44,230 nt of DNA from Nitrosovibrio sp. Nv4 (GCA_945906765.1 CAMDRF010000014.1:1-44230); one strand, 5' to 3'; numbered from the stretch's first letter, positions 24,274 to 33,518 are shown. The notes: generated by a model not told the origin, from the sequence alone. A program made the numbers and translations.

Positions 24274-25497
24274 CTACTCGTCCAGGAGCTGTATCCAGTG
24301 CACGATGCGGACTCGCGTTCCGCTCGGCGGCGCGCGGCTGCCCGCCTGCAGGTGGCTCAGGCAACCAATGTTGGCCGTGGCGATGGTGCCGGCGCCGCCG
24401 GCGGCGAGCGCGGCAAGTTTGCGCTCGCGCAGCTTCTCCGAAAGCTCAGGTTGGAGAATCGAGTAGGTCCCGGCCGATCCGCAGCAAAGATGAGCGTCGG
24501 CGACCGGCGCCAGTTCGTATCCCGCCCCCTGCAGCAGCGCTTCGACCTTGCCGCGGATCTGCTGGCCATGCTGCAGCGAGCATGGCGATTGGAACGCAAC
24601 GCGGCCAGGTTTTTTTTGCTTTAACTGAATTTCAGGAACAATCTCGGAAAGATCCCTTGTGATCGCCGAAATTCGTGCCGCCTTCTCCCGGTACGCGGGA
24701 TCGTGCTGCAGCAGATGGCCATACTCTTTCACCGTCGAGCCGCAGCCGCTGGCCGTCATGACGATCGCCTCGATATCGCCGCTTTCGATCAGCGGCCACC
24801 AGGCATCGATCAGCGCACGCATGTCGCCGCGGCCGGCTTCCTGCTCGTTGAGGTGAAAACGAACCGCCCCGCAGCAACCGGCCCCCGGCGCTTCGATGAG
24901 GGAAATTCCGCTGCGGTCGAGCACGCGCGCCGCCGCCGCGTTGATCGCCAGCGCGAGTGCCGGCTGCACGCAGCCCGCGAGCACCAGCATGCGCCGCTTG
25001 TGGCGCGGCGCGGGCCACGCGCCAGCCGGTTCGCCTCGGGCCGGAATTTTTTCCTGTAGGGATGCAGGAAGGATCGGCTTTGCGATCCTTCCCAGCAGCA
25101 GAAAGAAGGCGAATAAACCCGTCCGGGGCAGCGCAAATGAAAGCGCCGCCCGCTTCAACTGGTCCCGTGCGCCGCGACCGACTTTTTCCTCGACAATGGC
25201 GCGGCCGATATCCGCCAGCCGCCCGTACTGCACGCCGGAGGGACAGGTGCTCTCGCAGGCGCGGCAAGTGAGGCAGCGGTCCAGGTGCAGGCGCGTCTTC
25301 GCCGTCGGCGCCGCGCCTTCGAGCACCTGCTTGATCAGATAGATGCGGCCGCGCGGACCGTCGAGTTCGTCGCCCAGCAGCTGGTAGGTCGGGCAGGTGG
25401 CGTTGCAAAAGCCGCAATGCACGCACTTGCGCAGGATGGCGTCCGCCTCCCTGCCCTCGGGCGTGTCGCGAATGAAGTCTGCAAGCGCGGTTTGCAC
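24274..25497 (-). CDS. glcF: Glycolate oxidase iron-sulfur subunit (GlcF)
   Basis: A 407-aa subunit that passes electrons from the flavin subunits of glycolate oxidase. The N-terminus has two ferredoxin-type motifs, CVHCGFCNATCPTY and CLTCRACESTCPSGV, each able to hold a [4Fe-4S] cluster. Two CCG-type domains follow, marked by LAGCVQPAL, GAGCCGAVRFHL and HLCCGSAGTYSIL. It is separated from glcE by the DUF349 gene, and the molybdopterin oxidoreductase starts 9 nt after its stop. Confidence 0.94.
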   Translation of the reverse strand: MQTALADFIRDTPEGREADAILRKCVHCGFCNATCPTYQLLGDELDGPRGRIYLIKQVLEGAAPTAKTRLHLDRCLTCRACESTCPSGVQYGRLADIGRAIVEEKVGRGARDQLKRAALSFALPRTGLFAFFLLLGRIAKPILPASLQEKIPARGEPAGAWPAPRHKRRMLVLAGCVQPALALAINAAAARVLDRSGISLIEAPGAGCCGAVRFHLNEQEAGRGDMRALIDAWWPLIESGDIEAIVMTASGCGSTVKEYGHLLQHDPAYREKAARISAITRDLSEIVPEIQLKQKKPGRVAFQSPCSLQHGQQIRGKVEALLQGAGYELAPVADAHLCCGSAGTYSILQPELSEKLRERKLAALAAGGAGTIATANIGCLSHLQAGSRAPPSGTRVRIVHWIQLLDE

Positions 25498-25543
25498 GGC
25501 TATCCCGGTCCGCTCTCGCTATACTTTTCGAAGGAACGATAGG

Positions 25544-27658
25544 TCATTGCGCGGGCTGCCGGCTTGCCATGACCAGCGCCTCGACAATTGCCGACATGCG
25601 CGCGTCGTGTTCCGGATCGCTGCGCGCCGCCGCCGCATACCAGCGCCGCACCAGCGCTTCCGGATCCGCGGATTCCGTCTTCCCTGGCCGGAAGCGCTCC
25701 TGCAGCTTCAGCAACTGACGCGCCCGGCGCGCGCCGGAGGCAGATGCCGGCGATGGCAGGCCGAGTGCGAGCTCGAGGTCAAGCAGCAGCGCTTCGCGCT
25801 CGGCGCGGCCTTTATCGAGCGTGGCCGCGCTCGCCTGCACGGCAGCCAGGGCTGAGTTGCGGGCCAGCAGCTCGAATCGGCCGCGCGCCGCGTCCAGCCG
25901 ACGCGCGGCCAGGGTTTTGCGTTCATGCAGCTGACGAGTCTGCTCGGCCTGGCGCGTGGCGCGCTCCGCCGCGCGTGCATCGCGCTGCCCGTCGCGCCGC
26001 ACGAACACCGCATCGCAGGCACCGCGAAATCGCTGCCACAGCGCCTGCTCGTCCTGGCGCGCAAGACCCACGCTACGCGCGCCATCCCTCCATCTCGCCT
26101 GCAGGGCCACCGCCGCCTTGATCGCATCGCCGACTTGCGGGGCTTCGCGCAATGCCTCCGCCTCGCCGATGAGCGTCTCGCGCCTGCTCCTTTCGGCCTG
26201 TCGTACCGCGCCAAGGCGCTCATCCACCGCCTTGACCGGCTTGTCGAACCGCTTGCGCAGACGCCGTTCTTCGCGAAATCCGGCGAACGGCAGGGCGCGC
26301 CACCGTGTGCCGAATTCGTGACGCTGCGCGGCAATCGCGCGCAAATCCGCGTGCTGCCAATCGATGCCTGAGGCCCAGACCTCGCAGTGTTCACAGACGG
26401 ACGCCTTAGCGAGGGCCGCGGCCTTTTCCTGGCTCGCACGCTTGGCGCGAAATTCGAGCACCGGCCGGAATGCCTGGGTCAGGACGGCATCAAAACGCTC
26501 CCACTGCTTTCGGGTCGCGTGCCGGTTGGCATCCAGCCGCTGCCACTGCTCGCGCAGGCCGGTTACAGCGGTTGCCAGCTTCTCCGGATCGCGCTCCCCT
26601 CGCAGCAACTCCTGCGCGGCCAGAATCAGGTGCCCGCGCGCCTGATCATCGCCCCATCGCGCCCAGTCGCGCATGCGTCCAAGCTGCGCGCGCTCGCGGC
26701 GCAGCCGCCGCACCAGGGATTCCGGCAGCGGCCTGGCGCCCGCCTTCTCGACGAGCTGCCGCTCCGTGTCCTCCGCATCGGCAAGTTGGCCTGCCTGAAG
26801 TTGCAGCGCCAGGCGATCGAGCAGGTCGCGCACGGCGTCGCGCTCACCCACGGGCAGTGCGGGTCGTGCGGGTCGTGCGGGTCGTGAGTTCGCCTCGCGG
26901 GGCGCCGGCGCGCTACGCACCGGCTCAGCCGCCTTCGGCTCCGGCGCCAGCGCATCGAGAGCCGCATTCGCCCTCGCTATCGAATGCGCAAGCGCAGCCG
27001 CCGTCGGATGAGCCGCCAGCCAAGACACGCGCCGCGACGATCGCTCGACGATCTCCTTGACGTTCGCGCGAAAAACCTCCGCATCTGCCGGCGCGGCCGC
27101 CGACGCGATGCGAGCGCATAGCGCTTCCGCCTCTGCCGCGTCAACCCCGAGATCGCGCATCGCCTGTGCGTCCCGCTGAACCCGCTTGCGCACTGCCGCT
27201 GCGAGATCGAGGCATTCCTGCGGCACGTCGTACTCCTGCCGAAGGCTGTTCAACTCCGAATCGAACTCGTCGAACCCGTCCGCGGGCAGCGCGTCGTGAT
27301 CGGACTGCGTTGCAAGGATGCGGCGAAACGCCGCCGCAAGTTCCGCCGCGCGCATGGCGTGTCCCAGCGTGCGGCGGCGCGCGCGCAACAGGCCGGAGCA
27401 GTGCCGGAAAACGCGATTGTCCCGGTGCCGCGTCGCCTCGACGATGCGCACCAGCAGTTCGGGATCTGAAATCCGCTGTGCCGCGGAAAGGCGAATTTCC
27501 CAGTTGCCCGCATGCTGCGCCACTTCGGCAAGCGCAGGTTCGGACGCCAGGCACGCCAGGCGCTCCGTCGCGCGCGCCGCGTCGGTCGCAGCACACAGCG
27601 CATCGACCTGCGCGCGCAGGTCAGGCGCAAGAAGGACGGAAAGCTCATCGGCCCGCAT
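25544..27658 (-). CDS. DUF349 repeat protein
   Basis: A 704-aa, highly charged, mostly helical protein with DUF349 repeats, recognisable from recurrent W-containing helices such as LREQWQRLDANRHATRKQWE (near two thirds), RWRALPFAGFREE and LQARWRDGARSVGLARQ. No membrane helix or signal is evident, and the function of the family is not settled. The ATG at 27658 is used because the frame upstream overlaps glcE. A 9-bp unit GTGCGGGTC is repeated three times at 26857-26883, encoding a Pro-Ala-Arg linker in the middle of the protein. It sits between glcE and glcF in what is normally a contiguous operon. Confidence 0.8.
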   Translation of the reverse strand: MRADELSVLLAPDLRAQVDALCAATDAARATERLACLASEPALAEVAQHAGNWEIRLSAAQRISDPELLVRIVEATRHRDNRVFRHCSGLLRARRRTLGHAMRAAELAAAFRRILATQSDHDALPADGFDEFDSELNSLRQEYDVPQECLDLAAAVRKRVQRDAQAMRDLGVDAAEAEALCARIASAAAPADAEVFRANVKEIVERSSRRVSWLAAHPTAAALAHSIARANAALDALAPEPKAAEPVRSAPAPREANSRPARPARPALPVGERDAVRDLLDRLALQLQAGQLADAEDTERQLVEKAGARPLPESLVRRLRRERAQLGRMRDWARWGDDQARGHLILAAQELLRGERDPEKLATAVTGLREQWQRLDANRHATRKQWERFDAVLTQAFRPVLEFRAKRASQEKAAALAKASVCEHCEVWASGIDWQHADLRAIAAQRHEFGTRWRALPFAGFREERRLRKRFDKPVKAVDERLGAVRQAERSRRETLIGEAEALREAPQVGDAIKAAVALQARWRDGARSVGLARQDEQALWQRFRGACDAVFVRRDGQRDARAAERATRQAEQTRQLHERKTLAARRLDAARGRFELLARNSALAAVQASAATLDKGRAEREALLLDLELALGLPSPASASGARRARQLLKLQERFRPGKTESADPEALVRRWYAAAARSDPEHDARMSAIVEALVMASRQPAQ

Positions 27659-27680
27659 TATCGGCCCCACGACGAGGTCA

Positions 27681-28748
27681 TCAGAACTCCGGGTAGAGCC
27701 GGCCGGGATTGAGAATGCCCGCCGGATCGAAGGTTTGCTTGAGTTCGCGGTGCAGCCGCGCCAGCTCGGGCGGCAGCGGCGCGAATGCGCCGGCCGGTTT
27801 TTCGTTGGCGCGGAACAGGACCGCATGCCCGCCCGCGCGCGCCGCAGCCGCGCGCACCGTAGCCGCGTCGGCGCCGCTCTTCAGCCAGCGCAGCGCGCCT
27901 CCCCATTCGACCAGCTGCGCTCCCGGCAGATCGACGACGGGCGCGTTGGAAGGCAACGACAAGCGCCACAGCGGCGCGTCAGCCGCGAAAAATGCATCGG
28001 TCTGCTCGCGCACTCCGTCCCAGAACTGCTGCGCCTGTGCCGCGGCCACTGTCTCGCCCGCGAGCTTTTGCGCCGCCGCCCGGATCGCGCTCTGCGCGCC
28101 CGAAAGCCGCACGCTGAGCTCGCCATCGCGCCACGCGCTCGCCGAAATCGGCAGCGGCAGACCCGCCCAGCGATTCATGCTCTCCAGCGCCTTGGCTTGC
28201 GGCAATTCGAGCGTCAGCGTCTGCTCGGATACCGGGCGTGGCAGCACCTTGAGCGAGACTTCCAGAATCAACCCGAGCGTGCCAAGGGAGCCGGCGAGCA
28301 GGCGCGACACATCGTAGCCGGCAACGTTTTTCATTACCTGCCCGCCAAATGCGAGCAACTGTCCGCGCCCGTCGACGATCCGCGCGCCGAGGATGAAATC
28401 GCGCAGCGCGCCGGCGCTCGCCCGGCGCGGACCGGACAACCCCGCAGCAACGCAGCCGCCCAGCGTCGCGCCAGGACCGAAACCGGGGGGCTCAAAGGGA
28501 AGGAATTGTCCTTGCTTGAAAAGCACCTCATGCAATTCGGCAAGCAAAGTGCCGCAGCGCGCCGTGATCACCAGCTCGGTCGGCTCGTAGTCAACCACAC
28601 CGCAGCAGCTGCGTGTATCGAGCAGTTCGCCGCGCGCCTCGTTGCCGTAGAAGTCCTTGGTGCCGCCGCCGCGAATGCGCAGTGCGCGCCGCTCGGCCGC
28701 CGCAGCGCGGATCTGGTCCGAAAATGCCTTTGAAAATTCAGGCTCCAA
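27681..28748 (-). CDS. glcE: Glycolate oxidase FAD-binding subunit (GlcE)
   Basis: A 355-aa subunit of the membrane-linked glycolate oxidase complex. The PCMH-type FAD domain shows LRIRGGGTKDFYG near residue 30, GATLGGCVAAGLSGPRRASA, and then GGQVMKNVAGYDVSRLL followed by GSLGTLGLILEV. The C-terminus FDPAGILNPGRLYPEF is typical. The TTG at 28748, 4 nt after the glcD stop, gives a length like that of E. coli GlcE (350 aa). A longer frame runs upstream inside glcD but is not protein-like. The codons near the start (EPEFSKAFSDQIRAAA) look authentic. Confidence 0.9.
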   Translation of the reverse strand: MEPEFSKAFSDQIRAAAAERRALRIRGGGTKDFYGNEARGELLDTRSCCGVVDYEPTELVITARCGTLLAELHEVLFKQGQFLPFEPPGFGPGATLGGCVAAGLSGPRRASAGALRDFILGARIVDGRGQLLAFGGQVMKNVAGYDVSRLLAGSLGTLGLILEVSLKVLPRPVSEQTLTLELPQAKALESMNRWAGLPLPISASAWRDGELSVRLSGAQSAIRAAAQKLAGETVAAAQAQQFWDGVREQTDAFFAADAPLWRLSLPSNAPVVDLPGAQLVEWGGALRWLKSGADAATVRAAAARAGGHAVLFRANEKPAGAFAPLPPELARLHRELKQTFDPAGILNPGRLYPEF

Positions 28749-28752
28749 GAAT

Positions 28753-30237
28753 TCAGAACCTGGGCAAGTCCGGATGGCGCAGCTTTCCGGCATGCACATG
28801 CATGCGCCCGAACTCGGCGCAGCGCGACAGCGTGGGGACCCCCTTGCCCGGATTGAGCAGCCCCTTCGGATCGAAGACCCGCTTGACGGCGTGGAACATC
28901 TCCAGCTCGGCAGCGCCGAACTGCATGCACATCTGGCCGATCTTTTCCACGCCCACGCCGTGCTCGCCGGTAATGGTGCCGCCCACCGCAATGCACTTCA
29001 GCAGCACCTCGGCGGCGAACTCCTCGGTGCGCTTGAGCTGGTCCGCATCGTTGGCGTCGAACAGGATTAGCGGGTGCAGGTTGCCGTCGCCGGCGTGGAA
29101 CACATTGGGGCAGCGCAGGCCGTATTTCTTCTCCATGGTGCCGATGAAGTTGAGCACTTCGCCGATGCGCTTCCGCGGCACGGTGCCGTCCATGCAGTAG
29201 TAGTCGGGCGAGATGCGGCCCATCGCGGGAAACGCCGCCTTGCGACCGGACCAGAAGCGCAGGCGCTCGGCTTCGTCGCGCGACACCGTCGTGCGCGTGG
29301 CGCCCGCCCGCGTGAAGACTTCTTTCACTCTGGCGATTTCGTCCTCGACTTCCGCGGCGCTGCCGTCGGATTCGCACAGCAGGATGGCCGCGGCCTCCAG
29401 ATCGTAGCCCGCATGCACGAACTGCTCGACCGCGAGCGTGGCTGGCTTGTCCATCATCTCCAGGCCCGCGGGGATGATGCCCGCGGCGATCACCGCGGCG
29501 ACCGCGTCGCCCGCCTTCTCCAGATTGTCGAACGAGGCCATCACCACGCGGGCCATCTCGGGCCTGGGCAGGAGCTTTACGGTCACTTCGGTCGTCACCG
29601 CGAGCAATCCCTCGGAACCGATGGCGAGCGCGAGCAGGTCGTAGCCCGGCGCATCCAGCGCCTCGGAGCCGAAATCGACCGCTTCGCCCTGCATCGTGTA
29701 GCCCTTCACGCGCAGCACGTTGTGCACCGTCAGGCCGTACTTCAGGCAATGCACGCCGCCGGAGTTCTCGGCGACGTTGCCGCCGATGGAACAGGCAATT
29801 TGGCTGGAAGGATCAGGCGCGTAGTACAGGCCGAAGGGCGCAACCACATCCGAGATCGCAGCATTGCGCACGCCCGGTTGCACCACGGCGACGCGCGCCA
29901 GCGGATCGATGCGCAAAACGCGCATGAACTTGGCGAGTGACAGCAGCACGCCGTCGCCCGGCGGCAGCGCGCCGCCCGAGAGACCGGTGCCGGCGCCGCG
30001 CGGCACCACCGGTACGCCCAGCGCGTGGCAGGTGCGCAGGATCCGTTGCACCTGCTCGTCGGTCTCGGGCAGGGCCACCACCATCGGCAGGCGCCGGTAG
30101 GCGGTCAGGCCGTCGCACTCATAGGGGCGCGTGTCTTCCTCCTGCCAGAGCACGCAGCGCTCCGGCAGGAATGCGCGCAGCGCCTGCGCGACCTTTTTCT
30201 GCTGCGGCAGATCTATTTGAGGAAGGGCGCTGCCCAC
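28753..30237 (-). CDS. glcD: Glycolate oxidase catalytic flavoprotein subunit (GlcD)
   Basis: A 494-aa FAD enzyme that oxidises glycolate to glyoxylate, working with GlcE and GlcF. FAD-binding motifs are VPRGAGTGLSGGALPP and the SSQIACSIGGNVAENSGGVH stretch. The C-terminal half has FHAGDGNLHPLILFD and GEHGVGVEKI with metal/flavin-site residues. It ends GLLNPGKGVPTLSRCAEF and a short tail. I chose GTG 30237, giving about the length of E. coli GlcD (499 aa) and a 25-nt overlap with hyi; the open frame further upstream is out-of-phase hyi sequence. Confidence 0.94.
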   Translation of the reverse strand: MGSALPQIDLPQQKKVAQALRAFLPERCVLWQEEDTRPYECDGLTAYRRLPMVVALPETDEQVQRILRTCHALGVPVVPRGAGTGLSGGALPPGDGVLLSLAKFMRVLRIDPLARVAVVQPGVRNAAISDVVAPFGLYYAPDPSSQIACSIGGNVAENSGGVHCLKYGLTVHNVLRVKGYTMQGEAVDFGSEALDAPGYDLLALAIGSEGLLAVTTEVTVKLLPRPEMARVVMASFDNLEKAGDAVAAVIAAGIIPAGLEMMDKPATLAVEQFVHAGYDLEAAAILLCESDGSAAEVEDEIARVKEVFTRAGATRTTVSRDEAERLRFWSGRKAAFPAMGRISPDYYCMDGTVPRKRIGEVLNFIGTMEKKYGLRCPNVFHAGDGNLHPLILFDANDADQLKRTEEFAAEVLLKCIAVGGTITGEHGVGVEKIGQMCMQFGAAELEMFHAVKRVFDPKGLLNPGKGVPTLSRCAEFGRMHVHAGKLRHPDLPRF

Positions 30238-30995
30238 GACAATCCTTGAGCCGTATCGCCCTTCGGGATGTACTCCGCGCCGATCCAGCCCTTGTAGCCG
30301 AGGCGGTCGATGTGCGGCAGCAGCCAGTTGAAGTTGATCTCGCCGGTGCCGGGCTCGTTGCGATCCGGCACGTCCGCGACCTGGATGTGGCCGATCCTGG
30401 GCAGCAGGTGCTCGATGGTCTTGGCAATGTCGCCCTCGACGATCTGCATGTGGAACACGTCGTATTGCAACAGCAGATTGTCGGCGCCCACGGCGTCGAT
30501 CACTTCGATACCTTCTTTCGAGGTATTCAGGAAAAACCCGGGGATGGTGCGCGTATTGCATGGCTCGGTAAGCAGCGTCAGTCCCGCGGCGGCGCACTTG
30601 CCGGCAGCGAATCTCAGGTTTTCGACCAGCGTTTCCTTCGCCTTGTCGCGCGGCACGCCGGCTGGCGCGATACCGGCGAGCGCATTCAGGCGCGGACAGC
30701 CCGCCGCTTTCGCGTACTCGATTGCACGCTCCACGCCTTCGCGGAACTCGTTCACGCGCCCGGGCTGGCAGGTGATGCCGCGGTCGCCCTTGGCGGCATC
30801 GCCGGCTGGCAGGTTGTGCAGCACCACTTCGACGCCGGCCGCGCGCGCCCGCCCGGCGATCTCGTTCGCGCTGCCGAAAGCATACGGAAACTGGTATTCG
30901 ACGCAGCGGAACCCGGCCTTCGCGGCGGCGGCGAAGCGTTCCACGAACGGCAGCTGCGGAAACAGCAGCGAGATGTTGGCGGCGAGTTTGGGCAT
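30213..30995 (-). CDS. hyi: Hydroxypyruvate isomerase (Hyi)
   Basis: A 260-aa TIM-barrel enzyme interconverting hydroxypyruvate and tartronate semialdehyde, steps after glyoxylate carboligase. It matches Hyi closely: LAANISLLF at the start, VVLHNLPAGD, RGITCQPGRVNEFREGVE, TLLTEPCNTRTIPGFFL, LLQYDVFHMQIVEGD and DRNEPGTGEINFNWLL. Glu and His metal ligands of the family are in these motifs. I use ATG 30995 (MPKLAANIS); ATG 31004 is three codons earlier. It is the first gene of the long minus-strand cluster and overlaps glcD, linking glycolate oxidation to glyoxylate use. Confidence 0.93.
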   Translation of the reverse strand: MPKLAANISLLFPQLPFVERFAAAAKAGFRCVEYQFPYAFGSANEIAGRARAAGVEVVLHNLPAGDAAKGDRGITCQPGRVNEFREGVERAIEYAKAAGCPRLNALAGIAPAGVPRDKAKETLVENLRFAAGKCAAAGLTLLTEPCNTRTIPGFFLNTSKEGIEVIDAVGADNLLLQYDVFHMQIVEGDIAKTIEHLLPRIGHIQVADVPDRNEPGTGEINFNWLLPHIDRLGYKGWIGAEYIPKGDTAQGLSWAAPFLK

Positions 30996-31015
30996 AGGCC
31001 CCATGTTAGCTAAGA

Positions 31016-31241
31016 TTGGGGTTGATCGAAAAGAATCCCCTGAAATCGTCCCTCTCCCTGGCGCTGCGTCGCCTCCTGCCCTTCCTTGCGTGGCGTGCGC
31101 GCGGTGCTCGAACGCACCGGACTCGCGCAGCGCAGCGGCGCCGGGAACTTCTACCCCGACGACGACGCCGCATTCGCGGCCCTAGCCCAACGCGCCGTGC
31201 CGGACCTCCCGCCGCGGCAACCTGCTGGGCCCCCTTTCTGA
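31016..31241 (+). pseudogene. SulP-type anion permease remnant (both ends, middle missing)
   Basis: The plus strand first reads SLSLALRRLLPFLAW, like the start of SulP permeases. After a frame change at about 31094 it reads VRAVLERTGLAQRSGAGNFY followed by a PDDDAAFAAL tail. The latter resembles the end of a SulP STAS domain (VLERTGL, NFYP-like). About 450-500 residues between the two parts would be missing, consistent with a large internal deletion. The assignment rests on short motifs only. Confidence 0.45.
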
Positions 31242-31271
31242 ACCCCATTGAATGCGTCCCCCGCGGGCAGG

Positions 31272-31301
31272 TTGTCCACCACGGGGACTGTGGGCTACAC
31301 T
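31272..31301 (+). promoter_or_regulatory. Promoter of aapJQMP
   Basis: TTGTCC (31272-31277) and TACACT (31296-31301) lie 18 nt apart, ending 19 nt before the aapJ ATG. AGGAGG precedes the start. It is a reasonable sigma-70 promoter, located just after the SulP remnant. Confidence 0.4.
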
Positions 31302-31320
31302 GACTCGAAGGAGGAACACC

Positions 31321-32325
31321 ATGAAACGAGTTCTTGGTCTGACCATCGGAGTTGCGCTCTTCGGCGCGGGCGCGGTCCATGCGCAGGGTACGCTGGAAGC
31401 AGTGCAGAAGAAGGGCTTTGTGCAGTGCGGCGTGAATGTCGGCCTGGCCGGCTTCTCGCAGCCCGATTCCCGGGGCGCCTGGAAGGGTCTGGACGTGGAC
31501 ATGTGCCGCGCGATCGCCGCCGCCGTATTCGGCGATGCGACGAAGGTGCGCTATACCCCGACTACCGCCGTGCAGCGCTTCCCCGCGCTGCAGTCGGGCG
31601 AGGTGGACGTGCTCGCGCGCAATACCACCTGGACAGTTACCCGCGACTCCAGCCTGGGCTTCAATTTCGTCGGCGTGAACTATTACGACGGCCAGGGCTT
31701 CATGGTGCCGAAAAAGCTCAACATCAAGAGCGCCAAGCAGTTGAACGGCGCCACCGTGTGCGTGCAACCCGGCACCACCACCGAGCTAAACCTCTCCGAT
31801 TACTTCCGCGCCAACCGCATGACCTTCAAGCCGGTGGTGATCGGGAAACTGGAAGAAGTGCTGAACGCCTACTACGCCGGCCGCTGCGACGTGTTCACCA
31901 CCGATGTCTCGGGCCTGGTCTCGACGCGCGGCTCGCGGCCCAACCCGGCCGATCACGTCATCCTGCCTGAAGTGATCTCAAAGGAGCCGCTCGGGCCCGC
32001 CGTGCGGCACGGCGACGACCGCTGGTTCGACATCGTCAAGTGGTCGCTGTACGCGATGATCGAGGCCGAGGAAATGGGCCTCACCTCGAAGAACATCGAC
32101 CAGCAGGCCGCCAGCAAGGACCCGGCCGTGCAGCGCTTCATCGGCGCCACCGGCGACTTCGGCAAGATGCTGGGCGTGGACAACAAGTGGTCGTTCAACA
32201 TCATCAAGCAGGTCGGCAACTACGGCGAGAGCTTCGAAGCCAACCTGACCCCGCTCGGTTTTGAGCGCGGCATCAACCAACTCTGGACCAAGGGCGGCAT
32301 CCTGTACGCGCCGCCGCTCCGCTGA
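31321..32325 (+). CDS. aapJ: General L-amino-acid ABC transporter binding protein (AapJ type)
   Basis: A 334-aa periplasmic binding protein with a Sec signal (MKRVLGLTIGVALFGAGAVH, cleaved near AQG). The body is of the AapJ/BztA type: FVQCGVNVGLAGFSQPDSRG, KGLDVDMCRAIAAAVFGD, ALQSGEVDVLARNTTWT, GATVCVQPGTTTELNLSDYF, and the ending [19 protein letters not shown]. It has a strong GGAGG ribosome binding site. It is first in the aapJ-Q-M-P operon, and a GC hairpin follows its stop. Confidence 0.94.
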   Translation: MKRVLGLTIGVALFGAGAVHAQGTLEAVQKKGFVQCGVNVGLAGFSQPDSRGAWKGLDVDMCRAIAAAVFGDATKVRYTPTTAVQRFPALQSGEVDVLARNTTWTVTRDSSLGFNFVGVNYYDGQGFMVPKKLNIKSAKQLNGATVCVQPGTTTELNLSDYFRANRMTFKPVVIGKLEEVLNAYYAGRCDVFTTDVSGLVSTRGSRPNPADHVILPEVISKEPLGPAVRHGDDRWFDIVKWSLYAMIEAEEMGLTSKNIDQQAASKDPAVQRFIGATGDFGKMLGVDNKWSFNIIKQVGNYGESFEANLTPLGFERGINQLWTKGGILYAPPLR

Positions 32326-33518
32326 CGCCAGCGCCCCCGCGCGCGGCAAAGCCGCGGGCGCGCCGGTCGTTTAACGACCCGCACGTCCGCGCGCTCGTCT
32401 ACCAGACCGCGCTGATCGCCGCGGTCGTGTTCGTCGGCTGGTATTTCGTCTCGAATACTCTGCGCAACCTCGACGAGCGCAAGATCGCCACCGGCTTTGC
32501 CTTCCTAACCCGCGAAGCGGGCTTCGAGATCGGCGAGACCAGCGCTCTTGCCTACAGCGCGGCCGACACCTACCTGCGGGCGCTGGGCATCGGCATTGCC
32601 AACACCTTCCGCATTGCCGTGATCGGCGTCGTTCTCGCCACGCTGCTCGGCACGCTGCTCGGACTCGCTCGCCTGTCGCACAACTGGCTGGTCGCGCGGC
32701 TCGCCGCACTCTACGTAGAAGTGATCCGTAACGTGCCGCTGCTGGTGCAGCTGTTCTTCTGGTACACGATCATCTCCGAGAACCTGCCCGGCCCGCGCGA
32801 CGCGCTCAGCCCTCTGCCGGGGGTGTTTCTCAGCAATCGCGGCATCAAGTTTCCGCTGCCGCAGGACCACCCGGTGCACCTCTGGATGGTGGCCGCGCTG
32901 CTCGCGGGCGCCGTGCTCGCCTGGCTGCTCGCGCGCTGGGCCGCGCGCCGCCAGGCGGCGACCGGGCAGCAGTTTCCATCATTCTGGGCGGGCCTAGGCG
33001 TCGTGCTCGGCCTGCCGCTGCTGGTGTTCCTCGGCGCCGGCGCGCCGCACGAACTCGAGCAGCCTGTGCTCAGCGGCTTCAACTTCACCGGCGGCGCGAC
33101 GCTGACCCCGGAGTTCGCCGCGCTGCTATTCGGCCTGGTCATCTACACCGCCGCGTTCATCGCCGAAATCGTGCGCGCCGGCGTGCTGGCGGTGGACCGC
33201 GGCCAGTCCGAGGCGGCGCACGCGCTCGGCTTGCCGCGCCGGCGCGCGATGCGGCTGGTGATCCTGCCGCAGGCGCTGCGCGTGATCGTGCCGCCGATGA
33301 CCAGCCAGTACCTGAATATCACCAAGAACAGCTCCCTTGCGGTGGCGATCGGCTACCCGGACCTGGTTTCGATCGCCAATACCACGCTGAACCAGACCGG
33401 CCAGGCGATCGAGGGCATCCTGATCATCATGCTCGTCTACCTCACGCTCAGCCTGTCGATCTCGGCGTTCATGAACTGGTACAACCGGCGCGTGGCGCTG
33501 ACGGGAGCAAGGGCGTGA
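32322..33518 (+). CDS. aapQ: General L-amino-acid ABC transporter permease (AapQ type)
   Basis: A permease of about 398 aa. The N-terminus [20 protein letters not shown] matches AapQ, as do [34 protein letters not shown], and the contact loop [20 protein letters not shown]. There is no ATG, GTG or TTG in frame before 32427, which lies inside the first membrane helix, so the start must be unusual. CTG 32322 overlaps the aapJ stop (CTGA), mimicking the common ATGA coupling, and gives the normal AapQ length (about 400). The 5' end also contains a GC hairpin (CGCGGC-AAA-GCCGCG, 32343-32357). The start is the main uncertainty. Confidence 0.88.
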   Translation: MTPAPPRAAKPRARRSFNDPHVRALVYQTALIAAVVFVGWYFVSNTLRNLDERKIATGFAFLTREAGFEIGETSALAYSAADTYLRALGIGIANTFRIAVIGVVLATLLGTLLGLARLSHNWLVARLAALYVEVIRNVPLLVQLFFWYTIISENLPGPRDALSPLPGVFLSNRGIKFPLPQDHPVHLWMVAALLAGAVLAWLLARWAARRQAATGQQFPSFWAGLGVVLGLPLLVFLGAGAPHELEQPVLSGFNFTGGATLTPEFAALLFGLVIYTAAFIAEIVRAGVLAVDRGQSEAAHALGLPRRRAMRLVILPQALRVIVPPMTSQYLNITKNSSLAVAIGYPDLVSIANTTLNQTGQAIEGILIIMLVYLTLSLSISAFMNWYNRRVALTGARA

